Below, piece after piece: positions 15,801-23,246 of a stretch of DNA of 64,000 nt. Position 1 is the first letter of the stretch. Every line of letters starts with the position of its first letter. The notes beneath the pieces are model-generated. The model did not search any database, was not told the origin of the DNA, and saw only the letters and a program-made list of their open reading frames with translations. Position numbers and translations under genes: made by a program. The stretch is from an uncultured Bacteroidales bacterium (lineage in GTDB: Bacteria; Bacteroidota; Bacteroidia; Bacteroidales; P3): the NCBI GenBank assembly GCA_900318175.1, contig ONJQ01000002.1, positions 141,423 through 205,422 of the forward strand, given 5' to 3'.

Positions 15801-17349
15801 GGCTGCACGCCCATTGCTTGCCTCCGTGGCAGACCAGTTGGAAGGCTCCGTCGGTGGGCATGCCTCGCTGCGTGGCACCACCAACAAGCTCGGCATCGAG
15901 GGTTCCCTCGGCATCAGCCAAGGGCTCATCAAACTGCATCCCACAGGCGTGGCCTATAGGATTAACGACTCTGTCAGAATAGCAAACAACACACTCAATC
16001 TGCGTAACTTCATCCTCCGCGACCCAGAGAACAACACCGCCTACATCAACGGTACCATGACGCTCTTCCCCCAGCCCACCCTCGCCATGCGGATGCATAC
16101 CGACCGCATCATGGCACTCAATAAAGCCGCCCAAGGCGAGTCCTTCCACGGCAAGCTGATGGCCTCTGCCGACGCCGACATCAATGGCCCGGTGAAGGCG
16201 CTGCAAGTTGCCGTACAAGCCACAGCACTCAATGGCAGCGACCTCTACGTCCCCATCAGCAACAAGAAAGTTGTCAGCGAAAACGAATACATCGTCTTCG
16301 TCTCACCCGCAGCACCTGCACGGCGCCAACGCACACCCTCACGCCCCAACAACAGCAGCATTAACCTTCAAGCCAATGTCTCCGTCACTCCGGGAGTCAC
16401 CGTCCACCTGCCTATGGACTTCGAGCAGCTAACCGCCAACGTCACTGCCGTGGGACGGGGTGACATACAGGTCGTGATGCGCAACGGCAAAGAGCCCAAC
16501 ATACTCGGTGATTACGAGTTCACCTCCGGCAACTTCTCCATCTCACTGCTGCAACTCCTCAACAAGACCTTCACCATACAAGACGGAAGCACCCTCAACT
16601 TCCCCGGCAATATCAATGATGCCCGCTTCAACGTCAACGCCGTCTACTCGCAGCGTGTCAACCTCGCCACCCTGATGGGCAGCAATGCCTCCACCTCCAC
16701 TTCCGACAGTTATGTGCAGGTGGAAGACATCATCACCCTTTCCGGCACACTTCAGGACCCCTCTATCAGATTCGACATACAACTGCCCAACGCCGAGCAG
16801 AGCGTTCATGACCAAGTCTTCACCTACATAGACAAAAACAATGAACGCGACATGCTCAACCAGTCCATCTCACTGCTGCTGCTCGGACGCTTCACACCCA
16901 GCGGCATTGCTGAGGGCGACGCCAACCTCTTCAGCGACGGCAGCAGTCTGAACCTCCTCACCTCTTCGGCAAGCAGCATCGTTTCCAACATGGTCAAAGT
17001 TGTAGACGTGAACTTCAAATACCAAGCTGGCACCACCTCCAGCACGGGCAAGTTCGACGTCGGCATAAGCAAGCAATGGAACAAATTCTACTTCGAATCC
17101 ACCTTCGGCTACGGCAACACCACCAACGAGATTGAAAACACCACACCCAACGTCCTCGTGGGCGACGTCGAGGCTGGCTACCGTTTCAACCCCTATTTCA
17201 ACATCTATGGATTCCACCGCTCCAACACCAGCTTCTACACCCGCACCGAGATGCCCTACAAACAAGGCATTGGCATCAAACTAACCAAAGACTTCGACAA
17301 CATCTACGACCTCTTCCCCTGGTTGCGCCGCAGACGGTTGGTATTCTGA
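12832..17349 (+). CDS. tamB: TamB/DUF490 translocation and assembly module protein
   Basis: The 1505-residue protein has one N-terminal signal anchor (about residues 11-30). A very long run of amphipathic beta-strand repeats follows, typical of the AsmA/TamB bridge proteins that span the periplasm and carry lipid or assist outer-membrane assembly. The C-terminal 400 residues match the TamB/DUF490 domain: an ITLSGTLQDPSIRFDI segment, a Ser/Leu-rich LLLLGRF stretch and a final beta-rich end. It is divergent from the DUF5686 gene and leads a plus-strand unit with the LytTR gene 39 nt downstream. No TamA/BamA-type partner is in the window. Confidence 0.9.
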   Translation: MSKVNKYAVRRIVTSLFLGLYILIALLNSTVVQSYIGAAVGSYFSNEWGGKVRIGALHASPISHVILDKIELISPTNDTIFIGDRITCRFKRFPFHSSGLSFRSVELWNGRYHFSSFHTEDGHSEINLNYIIHYFAERATPSDDEPAGPFVVEVGELRMHNIDYIQDLPESPNRKHYPHGVDIAHMRYWDISGVIRNVRVDGDHVNARIVSLTTTEESGLHIEDLSMDAEVSSHGIYATNLDLQTADSRVFMDARLEYDGWEEMSDYCNTVVHDVVLKEGTEVSMRDAVWWAPVLWGAEVSARPQGHVYGTIADMTAEGMVIQFGENSSLLLDGHIAGLPHIEQTTLHAILHRLHTNYDDLAAVRLPDSIPLPLPEVLRNMGAIDLSAEATGGMADMEAWLNMNSLVGDLEAHARMMHDTTGGGYNYWGDVDSRMLGIRSLLPNQWVGRTGMHLAFQGSGFDPATMNLAVDGRLYNTLLRGQTLERTSFSADMSGGVVNLDAQLHDTLIHLDLSALADLKAHDYKADLLLNSAQLTALHLIKADSAVSLTTRLRANLAGDNLELMAGTVTLDNTHLQIGTRHMHLNHLALQAESQPDGYIASQPDAAHKANQQPSTWKHLSVGCDWAEATVEGRFAYNHLPLIAQDFCQRFLPTYYNPYPQTDDNTDGLYSQLADCNLSIELQWTDPEDSFADLMPNIMIAEGTRLRGNYNYGETLKLVLQSDSLRMGSLTLHDVGLDAGSVGESYRLRLQASDAKAGSMALMTNPAITAGMGSSLSTLALTWGNSIGQPPANSGDLELLLTSTMSGNRIMVTKPYFYVMGQQWIVVCPNGIQLDREHISVDNLKVYGLDESVRIDADIASSGQSATDPAKDYVQASFEDFSVDKLCALLMAGSPMQVQGTLDGNCRVQGLSSNPLINANLKVDNFALNNMPLGDLSIITHQQPNDPRMYVDLVADAKDYQPLSVNGFINPTGKQTELQFDLTADRLPLSAARPLLASVADQLEGSVGGHASLRGTTNKLGIEGSLGISQGLIKLHPTGVAYRINDSVRIANNTLNLRNFILRDPENNTAYINGTMTLFPQPTLAMRMHTDRIMALNKAAQGESFHGKLMASADADINGPVKALQVAVQATALNGSDLYVPISNKKVVSENEYIVFVSPAAPARRQRTPSRPNNSSINLQANVSVTPGVTVHLPMDFEQLTANVTAVGRGDIQVVMRNGKEPNILGDYEFTSGNFSISLLQLLNKTFTIQDGSTLNFPGNINDARFNVNAVYSQRVNLATLMGSNASTSTSDSYVQVEDIITLSGTLQDPSIRFDIQLPNAEQSVHDQVFTYIDKNNERDMLNQSISLLLLGRFTPSGIAEGDANLFSDGSSLNLLTSSASSIVSNMVKVVDVNFKYQAGTTSSTGKFDVGISKQWNKFYFESTFGYGNTTNEIENTTPNVLVGDVEAGYRFNPYFNIYGFHRSNTSFYTRTEMPYKQGIGIKLTKDFDNIYDLFPWLRRRRLVF

Positions 17350-17388
17350 AACGATTGATAATTGTAATCATCTTGAAACATACCTTGC

Positions 17389-18237
17389 ATGCAAATATCA
17401 GAACAATACTACAGCATTAAGAACAACATACTCATCTGTATAGCCGTACCGCTGTTCATCATGATGTTTATCGTCATCTATCAGCCCCTTTTCTACGGCG
17501 AAGCCAACGCCCTGCAGCATGGTTGGCAGCAGCACATCAGTTTCTGCCTTCCCATTGTCTGTGCCATAGTTCTTGTAGTCCTTGCTCTGAGCCGCACACT
17601 CCTCTGCGTAGCCTGGGTGCGCCACACACTCACCCGTCGCGAGTGGGTGCTCTGGCAGGTGTGCGAATGGGTTGTCGGCAGCCTTTTTGTCGACCTCTTC
17701 CTCTCCCTTTTCCTCCACCTCGGTTTCTTTAACCTCCTGCCACAGCTGCTCATCACCGGCATCTCACTCGTTGTCATACCATACGCCTGCTACTGGTTAG
17801 CCATTGAGTTGATAGACCGCGACGGAAGGCTCCGCCAGTCCGAAGCCCTTGTCGAAGAGCTGCGTCGTGGCATGGAACGCAACGAGAGCGGCATGGTACG
17901 TTTTGCTGACGACAAGGGGAATGTCAAACTCGTTGTCGGTGCCGACCGCGTCATCTCCCTCGAATCCGCTGGCAACTATGTCACCATCTGCTACGACGAC
18001 GACGGCAAACTGGTCCGCTACAGCCTCCGCAACACCCTCAAAGCCATGGAGAACTTGGCTGGTGCCAGTGGTCTTGTGCGGTGCCACCGTTCCTTCTTCG
18101 TAAACCTCAGCCATGTGCGTACCCTGCGCCGCACTGCACAAGGCATCTTTGCCGAGATAGGGCACGCAGGGGTCGACGACATCCCCGTCTCCAAATCCTA
18201 CGCTTCCGACCTCATACGCCTCTTCGGCAATCTGTAA
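17389..18237 (+). CDS. Membrane-anchored LytTR-family DNA-binding protein
   Basis: The 282-residue protein has four hydrophobic segments at about 12-32, 48-75, 88-112 and 115-142, a short helical linker, and a LytTR domain at about 180-280. The domain shows the family pattern: a basic first strand, LESAGNYVTI, a VRCHRSFFVNLSHV motif and a conserved C-terminal SKSYA. LytTR proteins bind promoter repeats, usually as two-component response regulators. This one has no receiver domain and no histidine kinase beside it, so the membrane part may sense directly. It lies between tamB and the glycosidase gene, only 6 nt upstream of the latter, suggesting envelope-linked regulation. Confidence 0.85.
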   Translation: MQISEQYYSIKNNILICIAVPLFIMMFIVIYQPLFYGEANALQHGWQQHISFCLPIVCAIVLVVLALSRTLLCVAWVRHTLTRREWVLWQVCEWVVGSLFVDLFLSLFLHLGFFNLLPQLLITGISLVVIPYACYWLAIELIDRDGRLRQSEALVEELRRGMERNESGMVRFADDKGNVKLVVGADRVISLESAGNYVTICYDDDGKLVRYSLRNTLKAMENLAGASGLVRCHRSFFVNLSHVRTLRRTAQGIFAEIGHAGVDDIPVSKSYASDLIRLFGNL

Positions 18238-18243
18238 CCCCCC

Positions 18244-19239
18244 ATGAAAACACTATTATCTCGAATGGCTCACACATACACATATAAGCCCATCCACTCT
18301 CTCCTCCTGTTCCTTCTCCTGCTACCCACCGCAGCTACCGCACAGCGCGACTACACCGCTGACTCCATTGCCTTTGTCAATGCCGACTGGCATCCCGACA
18401 CACTGAACGGATTCCACTTCCTCTACCATCATTTCATGCATCGGCAGGTGTTCAACTCCAACCAGTGTTTCAGCATCATCGAGATACCCTCCGGCTCGCC
18501 CCTGCGACTCGGCTTTGTGGCCGACAGCGGACTCACCACCGTCTCCAACATCGCCACCCGCCATGGGGCACTTGCCGCCATCAACGGCTCCTACTTCGAC
18601 ATGCGCACCGGCGTGCCCGTCTGCTACCTGCGCATCGAAGGCACTGAACTGGGCATCAACACCCCGGCCCGACGCGACAGCATCAACCGCAAATACTACC
18701 AGTACGCCACCATCCGGCTCACTCCCACACGCAAGCCCCGTTTCCTTGTGCCGGACAGCAACCGCATGGCCGAGCGTTTCCTGAAGGACAGCAACCTGAT
18801 GACTGCCGGCCCCATGCTCATCCGCAAGGGCATTGACATACCCCAGCGCATGGACCGCCACTTCGTCTATGGCCGCCACAACCGCACAGCCATCGGGCTC
18901 AAACCCGACGGCACCGTCGTTCTGCTCGTCGCCGATGGGCGCCACTCGCGCGAAGCCGAAGGCCTCAGCCTTGCAGAACTCACCCGCGTCATGCGATGGC
19001 TTGGATGCTGCGACGCCGTCAATCTGGACGGCGGAGGCTCCTCAACCATGTACATCAAAGACCGCGGCAACGAAGGCATCGTAAACCACCCCTCGGACAA
19101 CGGCCGTTTCGACACCGCGGGGCAACGCCGCGTAGCCAACGCCATCGTCATCACTCCTGCCCTCAGCAAGAAAAGTTCCGAAATCGCCAACGGAAATAAA
19201 CACCACAACCACACCTCGCCCACCCAGCAAGAGCCATAA
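18244..19239 (+). CDS. Phosphodiester glycosidase (NAGPA-domain) exported protein
   Basis: The 331-residue protein has a signal peptide ending near TAATAQ (residues 28-34). It carries the DUF2233/NAGPA phosphodiester glycosidase domain at about 85-315. Family landmarks are AAINGSYFDMR, the R-x-A-I-G strand (NRTAIGLKPDG), LLVADGR and the invariant NLDGGGSSTM near residue 260. The family removes sugar residues linked through phosphodiesters. A periplasmic or surface location acting on envelope glycans is inferred. The gene follows the LytTR gene by 6 nt and is probably co-transcribed with tamB. Confidence 0.88.
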   Translation: MKTLLSRMAHTYTYKPIHSLLLFLLLLPTAATAQRDYTADSIAFVNADWHPDTLNGFHFLYHHFMHRQVFNSNQCFSIIEIPSGSPLRLGFVADSGLTTVSNIATRHGALAAINGSYFDMRTGVPVCYLRIEGTELGINTPARRDSINRKYYQYATIRLTPTRKPRFLVPDSNRMAERFLKDSNLMTAGPMLIRKGIDIPQRMDRHFVYGRHNRTAIGLKPDGTVVLLVADGRHSREAEGLSLAELTRVMRWLGCCDAVNLDGGGSSTMYIKDRGNEGIVNHPSDNGRFDTAGQRRVANAIVITPALSKKSSEIANGNKHHNHTSPTQQEP

Positions 19240-19645
19240 CGACGAAATGCCGTCGCAGCCGCCACCCCAACCCTTAAGGGGTTTAATTACAGTTATACCT
19301 CATCGTACAATACTTTTAGGAGGTTTCCCTAAAATCTATTGTATCACTTCGCTTCGTAGCTGCGTTCTGGTTTCTCCATCTATGGGGACTTCTATTAATC
19401 ACCTCAGAGGTGAGACTCTTCACAACGCTGCGGAGGTCGAGAGCAGAGCCGAACTTGTTCGGACTATGCCGAAATATAGCAACGTCTCGTAGAAACACCG
19501 AACAAGCCGTAAGACGCAGCTCAGTGATAGTCAAGATGCAACCAGACTGCGTCCCGAAGTGAAGAGGTGCCACTGGCACCTCGATAGCATCAGCGGAGAA
19601 GAGAAACGACCATTAAAACAAATCAATAGAACCCACCTTAGGTGA
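19240..19645. other. Intergenic region with four consecutive hairpins
   Basis: No coding gene is visible. Perfect or near-perfect hairpins occur at 19400-19412 (CACCTC/GAGGTG), 19454-19462 with 19498-19506 (CTTGTTCGG/CCGAACAAG, competing with a local CCGAAC-TT-GTTCGG palindrome at 19449-19462), 19513-19519 with 19547-19553 (GACGCAG/CTGCGTC), and 19564-19582 (GAGGTGCC/GGCACCTC). The region lies between convergent genes, so it may include terminators. The density of alternatives also fits a small RNA or an interspersed repeat. Confidence 0.5.
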
Positions 19646-21958
19646 TTACTTGACCATGCCGTTGTCGTAGCCGCCGTTCTGAAGGGTCTTCTCGCCTTTG
19701 CGGTATTGCTTGCCGAAGTCCATCTGCCAGATGAGGCCGAGGACAAGCATGTTGCCGTTGTTGGCCGTCCAGTTGGTGTGCTGATAGGGGTGGACGGCAC
19801 TGAGGCCAAGGGTCTCGTAGCGGTAGCCCTTCTGGTTGAATGGACAGTGCCACATCAGCATGGCCGTGAGACTCTTCCAGCGGTACTGGACATAGATGCT
19901 CTGCGCCATCTCGGCCACCGTGTAATCCTCGCCGTAGAGCGTCCACTGTGGCAGAAGCGTGAAGTTTGCCCCTGCCACAAGGCTCTTCCAATAGAACTGG
20001 GCATTGGCCGAGGCGGTAAAGTTATCCTTTGTGTGAGAGAAAACAGCTCCCTCGGAATTGTAGTGGAGATACATCCCATTGAGTGATAGGTTGAGGCACT
20101 TCCATAGCCCCTGCACTCCTACCAGACCGTTGGCATAGAGGCATTGCCATAGGGCAGCGTTCTGCGAGGTAAGAACGAAGAGGTTGCGATAGGGGTCGTA
20201 GGCGTAGGTGGAAACGATGGGGTTGAAGTGGTGCATGGCTCCAGTTGTTGCAACAGCATACCATCCTTTTGGGTGGACGTAACGCAACATCAGTTGGTTG
20301 GAGAGCAGTTCGCTGGGTTTTAGACTCGGGTTGCCCTGCTGACCCTCCACGTCGTCGGTCTGCTGAAAGACAGGCGAAAGTGCAGAGAGTGACGGTAAGG
20401 TTGGCGTGAACTGCGAGGAGGCTGTGAGCGACCACTGTTGGTTGATGCGCCATTGCAGGCGGGCGGTGCTGAGGTTGCGGAGATAGAGTTGGCTGTTCAC
20501 GCCGTCGGTGACGTTGAACAACTTGGCTCCCGTACCGACGGAGTAGCCGACTTTCTGTCCAATCATGCCTTGCACCTCAGCGTAGAGATATGCATTGTCT
20601 TTGTCCATTGTGGTTTTTACTCCATAGAGGGTGTACTCGTTCTCGGCAAAGTTGTGCTGATATTGCAAGCCTGTTCGAAATTCCACCTTGGCGAATTGCT
20701 TGCTGTAGACCCCCTCGCCGCTGAGGGCGTAGCCGTGTCCGTCGACGGTGGTGGCGTAGGTGCCGCCAGCGACAGCATTGTTTCCCCCAGGCAATGCCTG
20801 GTAGGTGAGTGTGTTTTCGTAGCGGTCGGTGGCATACTCGCCCACCACGTTCAGCTCCACTTTCTGCCCATGCTGCATTTTATGAGTGTAGAACAGGTCG
20901 AGTTTAGGAAGATTTTCCATTGAATAGTTGTGTTGCTGCATCGACTGATTGGTGGTAGTGCCGTTGTCTGTTTCGGTCATTGACCCTGTGGCATCGAGTG
21001 TCTTGGTGAAGAAGTCGTCCTGTACGGAAGCCACGAACATCGTGCTGTCGTCGTGCTGGTAGGTGTACTCGGCATTGAGCGTATGCTGAATATACCAGAA
21101 AGGCATGTTTGTGCGCTGGCTGCGCGTGACGGTGCGGGCGGCGTCGAGGTAGCTGTCCTCCAGCTCGTAGGGTACGCTGTCGTAGTTGCGGTAGCCGAGA
21201 GTGTATTCCAATGCAAACTCACTTTTGCCCTTGTGGTAACTGCCCAACAAGTACCCATTGACAAAACCTGTGGTCAAGGCAGACTCCGCTTTCGCCACAA
21301 TGCTGCCGCCGTCCTCACGTTCTTTCAGGATGATGTTGACGATGCCCGATGCGCCACGGTCGAGGTAGCGAGTACCGGGATTGTTGCTGTATTCCACGCG
21401 CTTGATTTGTTCTGCCTTGAGGTTGGCCAGTCGTGCCACAGGCACTTCCTTCCCGTTGATTTGCAGTATGGCCAAGCCTCCGTCCACGGTGATGCTCTGC
21501 AACGCCACGTCCACCTTCAGGCCAGGTAACCCCAGCATGTCGAGCAGCACCAGCGTCCGTCCTGCGGCTTCCACCTCTTCGGGCTTGGGCAGCACCACGT
21601 AGCGGTCTACCGCTTCGGTGGTGCGGCTGGCTGTGATGGTGACAGCCTCCAGTTGTTTGGCTTCCATTGTCAGTATGCCGAGGTCGTCGCCTGCGCTGCA
21701 ACGCACAGACAACCTCTCATAACCCACATACGAGGCCACAAGGTTGTAGGTACCCTTGCCACATTCGATAGAGAATGCACCGTCCTCGCCTGTTGTGGTG
21801 CCTCGGATGAGGCTATCCGTCGTGATGGTTTTCAAAACCACATTGGCAAAAGCAATGGGCTGCCCGCCGTCGTCAGCCAAGCGACCAGTGATATTATTTT
21901 GCGCAAACAGATAATAACTCGAAATGCAAAAGATAAAGGCCAATGATAGTTTCTTCAT
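19646..21958 (-). CDS. TonB-dependent receptor-like outer membrane beta-barrel protein
   Basis: Outer-membrane receptor of 770 residues. The frame extends to 22012, but the ATG at 21958 starts a clean signal peptide (MKKLSLAFIF...LFAQ). Residues of about 20-100 form a carboxypeptidase-regulatory-like domain (ITGRLADDGGQPIAFANVVL). A plug-like region follows (LLDMLGLPGLKVD, VAVARLANLKAEQIKRVEYSNNPG), then a barrel of the OMP_b-brl_3 type with alternating aromatic strands to the C-terminus. Its ligand is unknown. A broken ECF sigma gene lies directly upstream on the same strand, as is common for regulated receptors in this phylum. Confidence 0.88.
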   Translation of the reverse strand: MKKLSLAFIFCISSYYLFAQNNITGRLADDGGQPIAFANVVLKTITTDSLIRGTTTGEDGAFSIECGKGTYNLVASYVGYERLSVRCSAGDDLGILTMEAKQLEAVTITASRTTEAVDRYVVLPKPEEVEAAGRTLVLLDMLGLPGLKVDVALQSITVDGGLAILQINGKEVPVARLANLKAEQIKRVEYSNNPGTRYLDRGASGIVNIILKEREDGGSIVAKAESALTTGFVNGYLLGSYHKGKSEFALEYTLGYRNYDSVPYELEDSYLDAARTVTRSQRTNMPFWYIQHTLNAEYTYQHDDSTMFVASVQDDFFTKTLDATGSMTETDNGTTTNQSMQQHNYSMENLPKLDLFYTHKMQHGQKVELNVVGEYATDRYENTLTYQALPGGNNAVAGGTYATTVDGHGYALSGEGVYSKQFAKVEFRTGLQYQHNFAENEYTLYGVKTTMDKDNAYLYAEVQGMIGQKVGYSVGTGAKLFNVTDGVNSQLYLRNLSTARLQWRINQQWSLTASSQFTPTLPSLSALSPVFQQTDDVEGQQGNPSLKPSELLSNQLMLRYVHPKGWYAVATTGAMHHFNPIVSTYAYDPYRNLFVLTSQNAALWQCLYANGLVGVQGLWKCLNLSLNGMYLHYNSEGAVFSHTKDNFTASANAQFYWKSLVAGANFTLLPQWTLYGEDYTVAEMAQSIYVQYRWKSLTAMLMWHCPFNQKGYRYETLGLSAVHPYQHTNWTANNGNMLVLGLIWQMDFGKQYRKGEKTLQNGGYDNGMVK

Positions 21959-22001
21959 GATAGTTTTTGTTTTAATATTCTTCTTGTTTGATATTTCCAA
22001 T

Positions 22002-22379
22002 TCATGCTGCACGGCACCGCAATGAGGTTGCAGAAGTCTTCCAGCACAATCTCGTTGATGGGTTCGGGGAAAGTGACGCGGTAGATGTTGAGGGTGTCGT
22101 CGCTGTCGGTTCCCTTAGGTGAGGCGATGTTGGGGAGGTGGGGCAACAAGCGGTGCGAGGGTTTGTCGCGAGGGGTTTGCTGCTGGGTGGAGGCGCTGCG
22201 GTGCTCACCCGGTCGCGATGCTCCCTGAGGGCTGCAAAAGCCTCCTGTACACCGTCCTTGGCAGTCTCGGGGTCGCTGCAGCAGTGTGCCGCATAGCGGT
22301 ACACGTCGCCGGCCCAAAGCTTCTCACCGTTGTTGTATTCCTTCCGTGTCATCTGCCTCATAAACGCGCGAGAGGGCAA
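22002..22379 (-). pseudogene. Degenerate ECF sigma factor (region 2 remnant)
   Basis: The first ~50 codons read YNNGEKLWAGDVYRYAAHCC and then SDPETAKDGVQEAFAALREH, a good match to sigma-70 region 2 of ECF factors (core helix, then the ETAxDxVQEAF segment). After that the sequence turns into a low-complexity Pro/Thr/Ser stretch with no region 4. A second frame stays open to 21955, suggesting frameshifting. A functional ECF factor would be about 160-190 residues. It probably once controlled the adjacent receptor. Confidence 0.6.
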
Positions 22380-22964
22380 AATACTACAGCTTGATGAAAA
22401 TTTATTTTTCAGAATGGGCAGCAGGGTGAGTGCTATACTTTGGTAATTGATGGATTATCAATCAATAGGAGGTTGAGAGGTGGAAGGGGTGGTTGATAAA
22501 AAAAGTATAATCAATGCTTAATGATTTGGAAGATGTCCTCTAAATACAGTGCGAGGATGATTTTTTCATTGTCCACGCACATATCGGAATCTTTCGGACA
22601 GGCCAGGACATTCTACTGCACACTTGTGCAAAATAAGTGACCTAACCCCAAAAAAACACTTCTCAGACCAATTTGCCGTCATCCATGTCCTACGACAGCA
22701 GAATGACGGCACATAAACCACACATTAAAAGAACATTATAAACATCTTCCATCCACCACATAATCGTTCCTTCAACAGCCGTTCAATATTCGTTCATTAT
22801 TGAATCAATATAGAACGAATATTGAACGGCAGTTTTACGAACGTAGGTCGACCCAAGGCAGAGGGCATAGTATCAGCTTGATGCCACGAAGAAAAGAGGC
22901 AAACTGGCGCAGTCTGTGTTTCCCTCAGGCGCAGGAAATACCTACGGGGTGTTTCTGCAAGGGA
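22380..22964. other. 585-bp gap without a recognisable gene
   Basis: The gap is AT-rich and has no supported open frame. Its one striking element is the palindrome at 22778-22830, listed separately. Confidence 0.5.
22778..22830. repeat. 53-bp near-perfect palindrome
   Basis: Outer arms of 18 bp (22778-22795 and 22813-22830) are exact reverse complements. An inner 6-bp palindrome (TATTGA-A-TCAATA) shares the same centre, base 22804. Only the two bases between outer and inner arms fail to pair. It lies about 135 bp beyond the stop of the small lipoprotein gene at 22965 and could be a transcription terminator, an operator or a cruciform-forming site. Confidence 0.85.
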
Positions 22965-23213
22965 TTACTGGTCGGCTTTCTTTTTCTTTGTGTCGACACC
23001 CATCTCAGAGGGGTCGAGGATGGGGTCGTCCATCTCGTCGCAACGGAGGGTCTGGTCGTTGAGCGTGTTGCAGGGCGTACCAGAGGTGGTGACGGTGGTG
23101 CGCGGCCCAGTCCAACGTCCACCGATGAGTTGGTAGCAACGGCAGTCTTTGGTGCCGCACGAGGTGAAAGCTAATGCCGCAAGGGCGACAAGTGCTATGA
23201 TAGTTTTTTTCAT
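22965..23213 (-). CDS. Small lipoprotein
   Basis: The 82-residue product has a lipoprotein signal (MKKTIIALVALAALAFTSC, lipobox ending at Cys19) followed by a Cys-containing mature part (CGTKDCRCYQL) of about 64 residues. No known domain. It lies 33 nt downstream of the GH92 gene on the same strand and is probably co-transcribed. The Cys-rich start could bind metal or form disulfides. Confidence 0.75.
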   Translation of the reverse strand: MKKTIIALVALAALAFTSCGTKDCRCYQLIGGRWTGPRTTVTTSGTPCNTLNDQTLRCDEMDDPILDPSEMGVDTKKKKADQ

Positions 23214-23246
23214 ATTGATAGTTTTATCGTGTTTATTGCTTTTTTA

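Noticed and set aside
19247-19492. 81-codon plus-strand frame
   Set aside because: It covers the hairpin-rich gap and has no credible start or domain; RNA structure or a repeat explains the region better.
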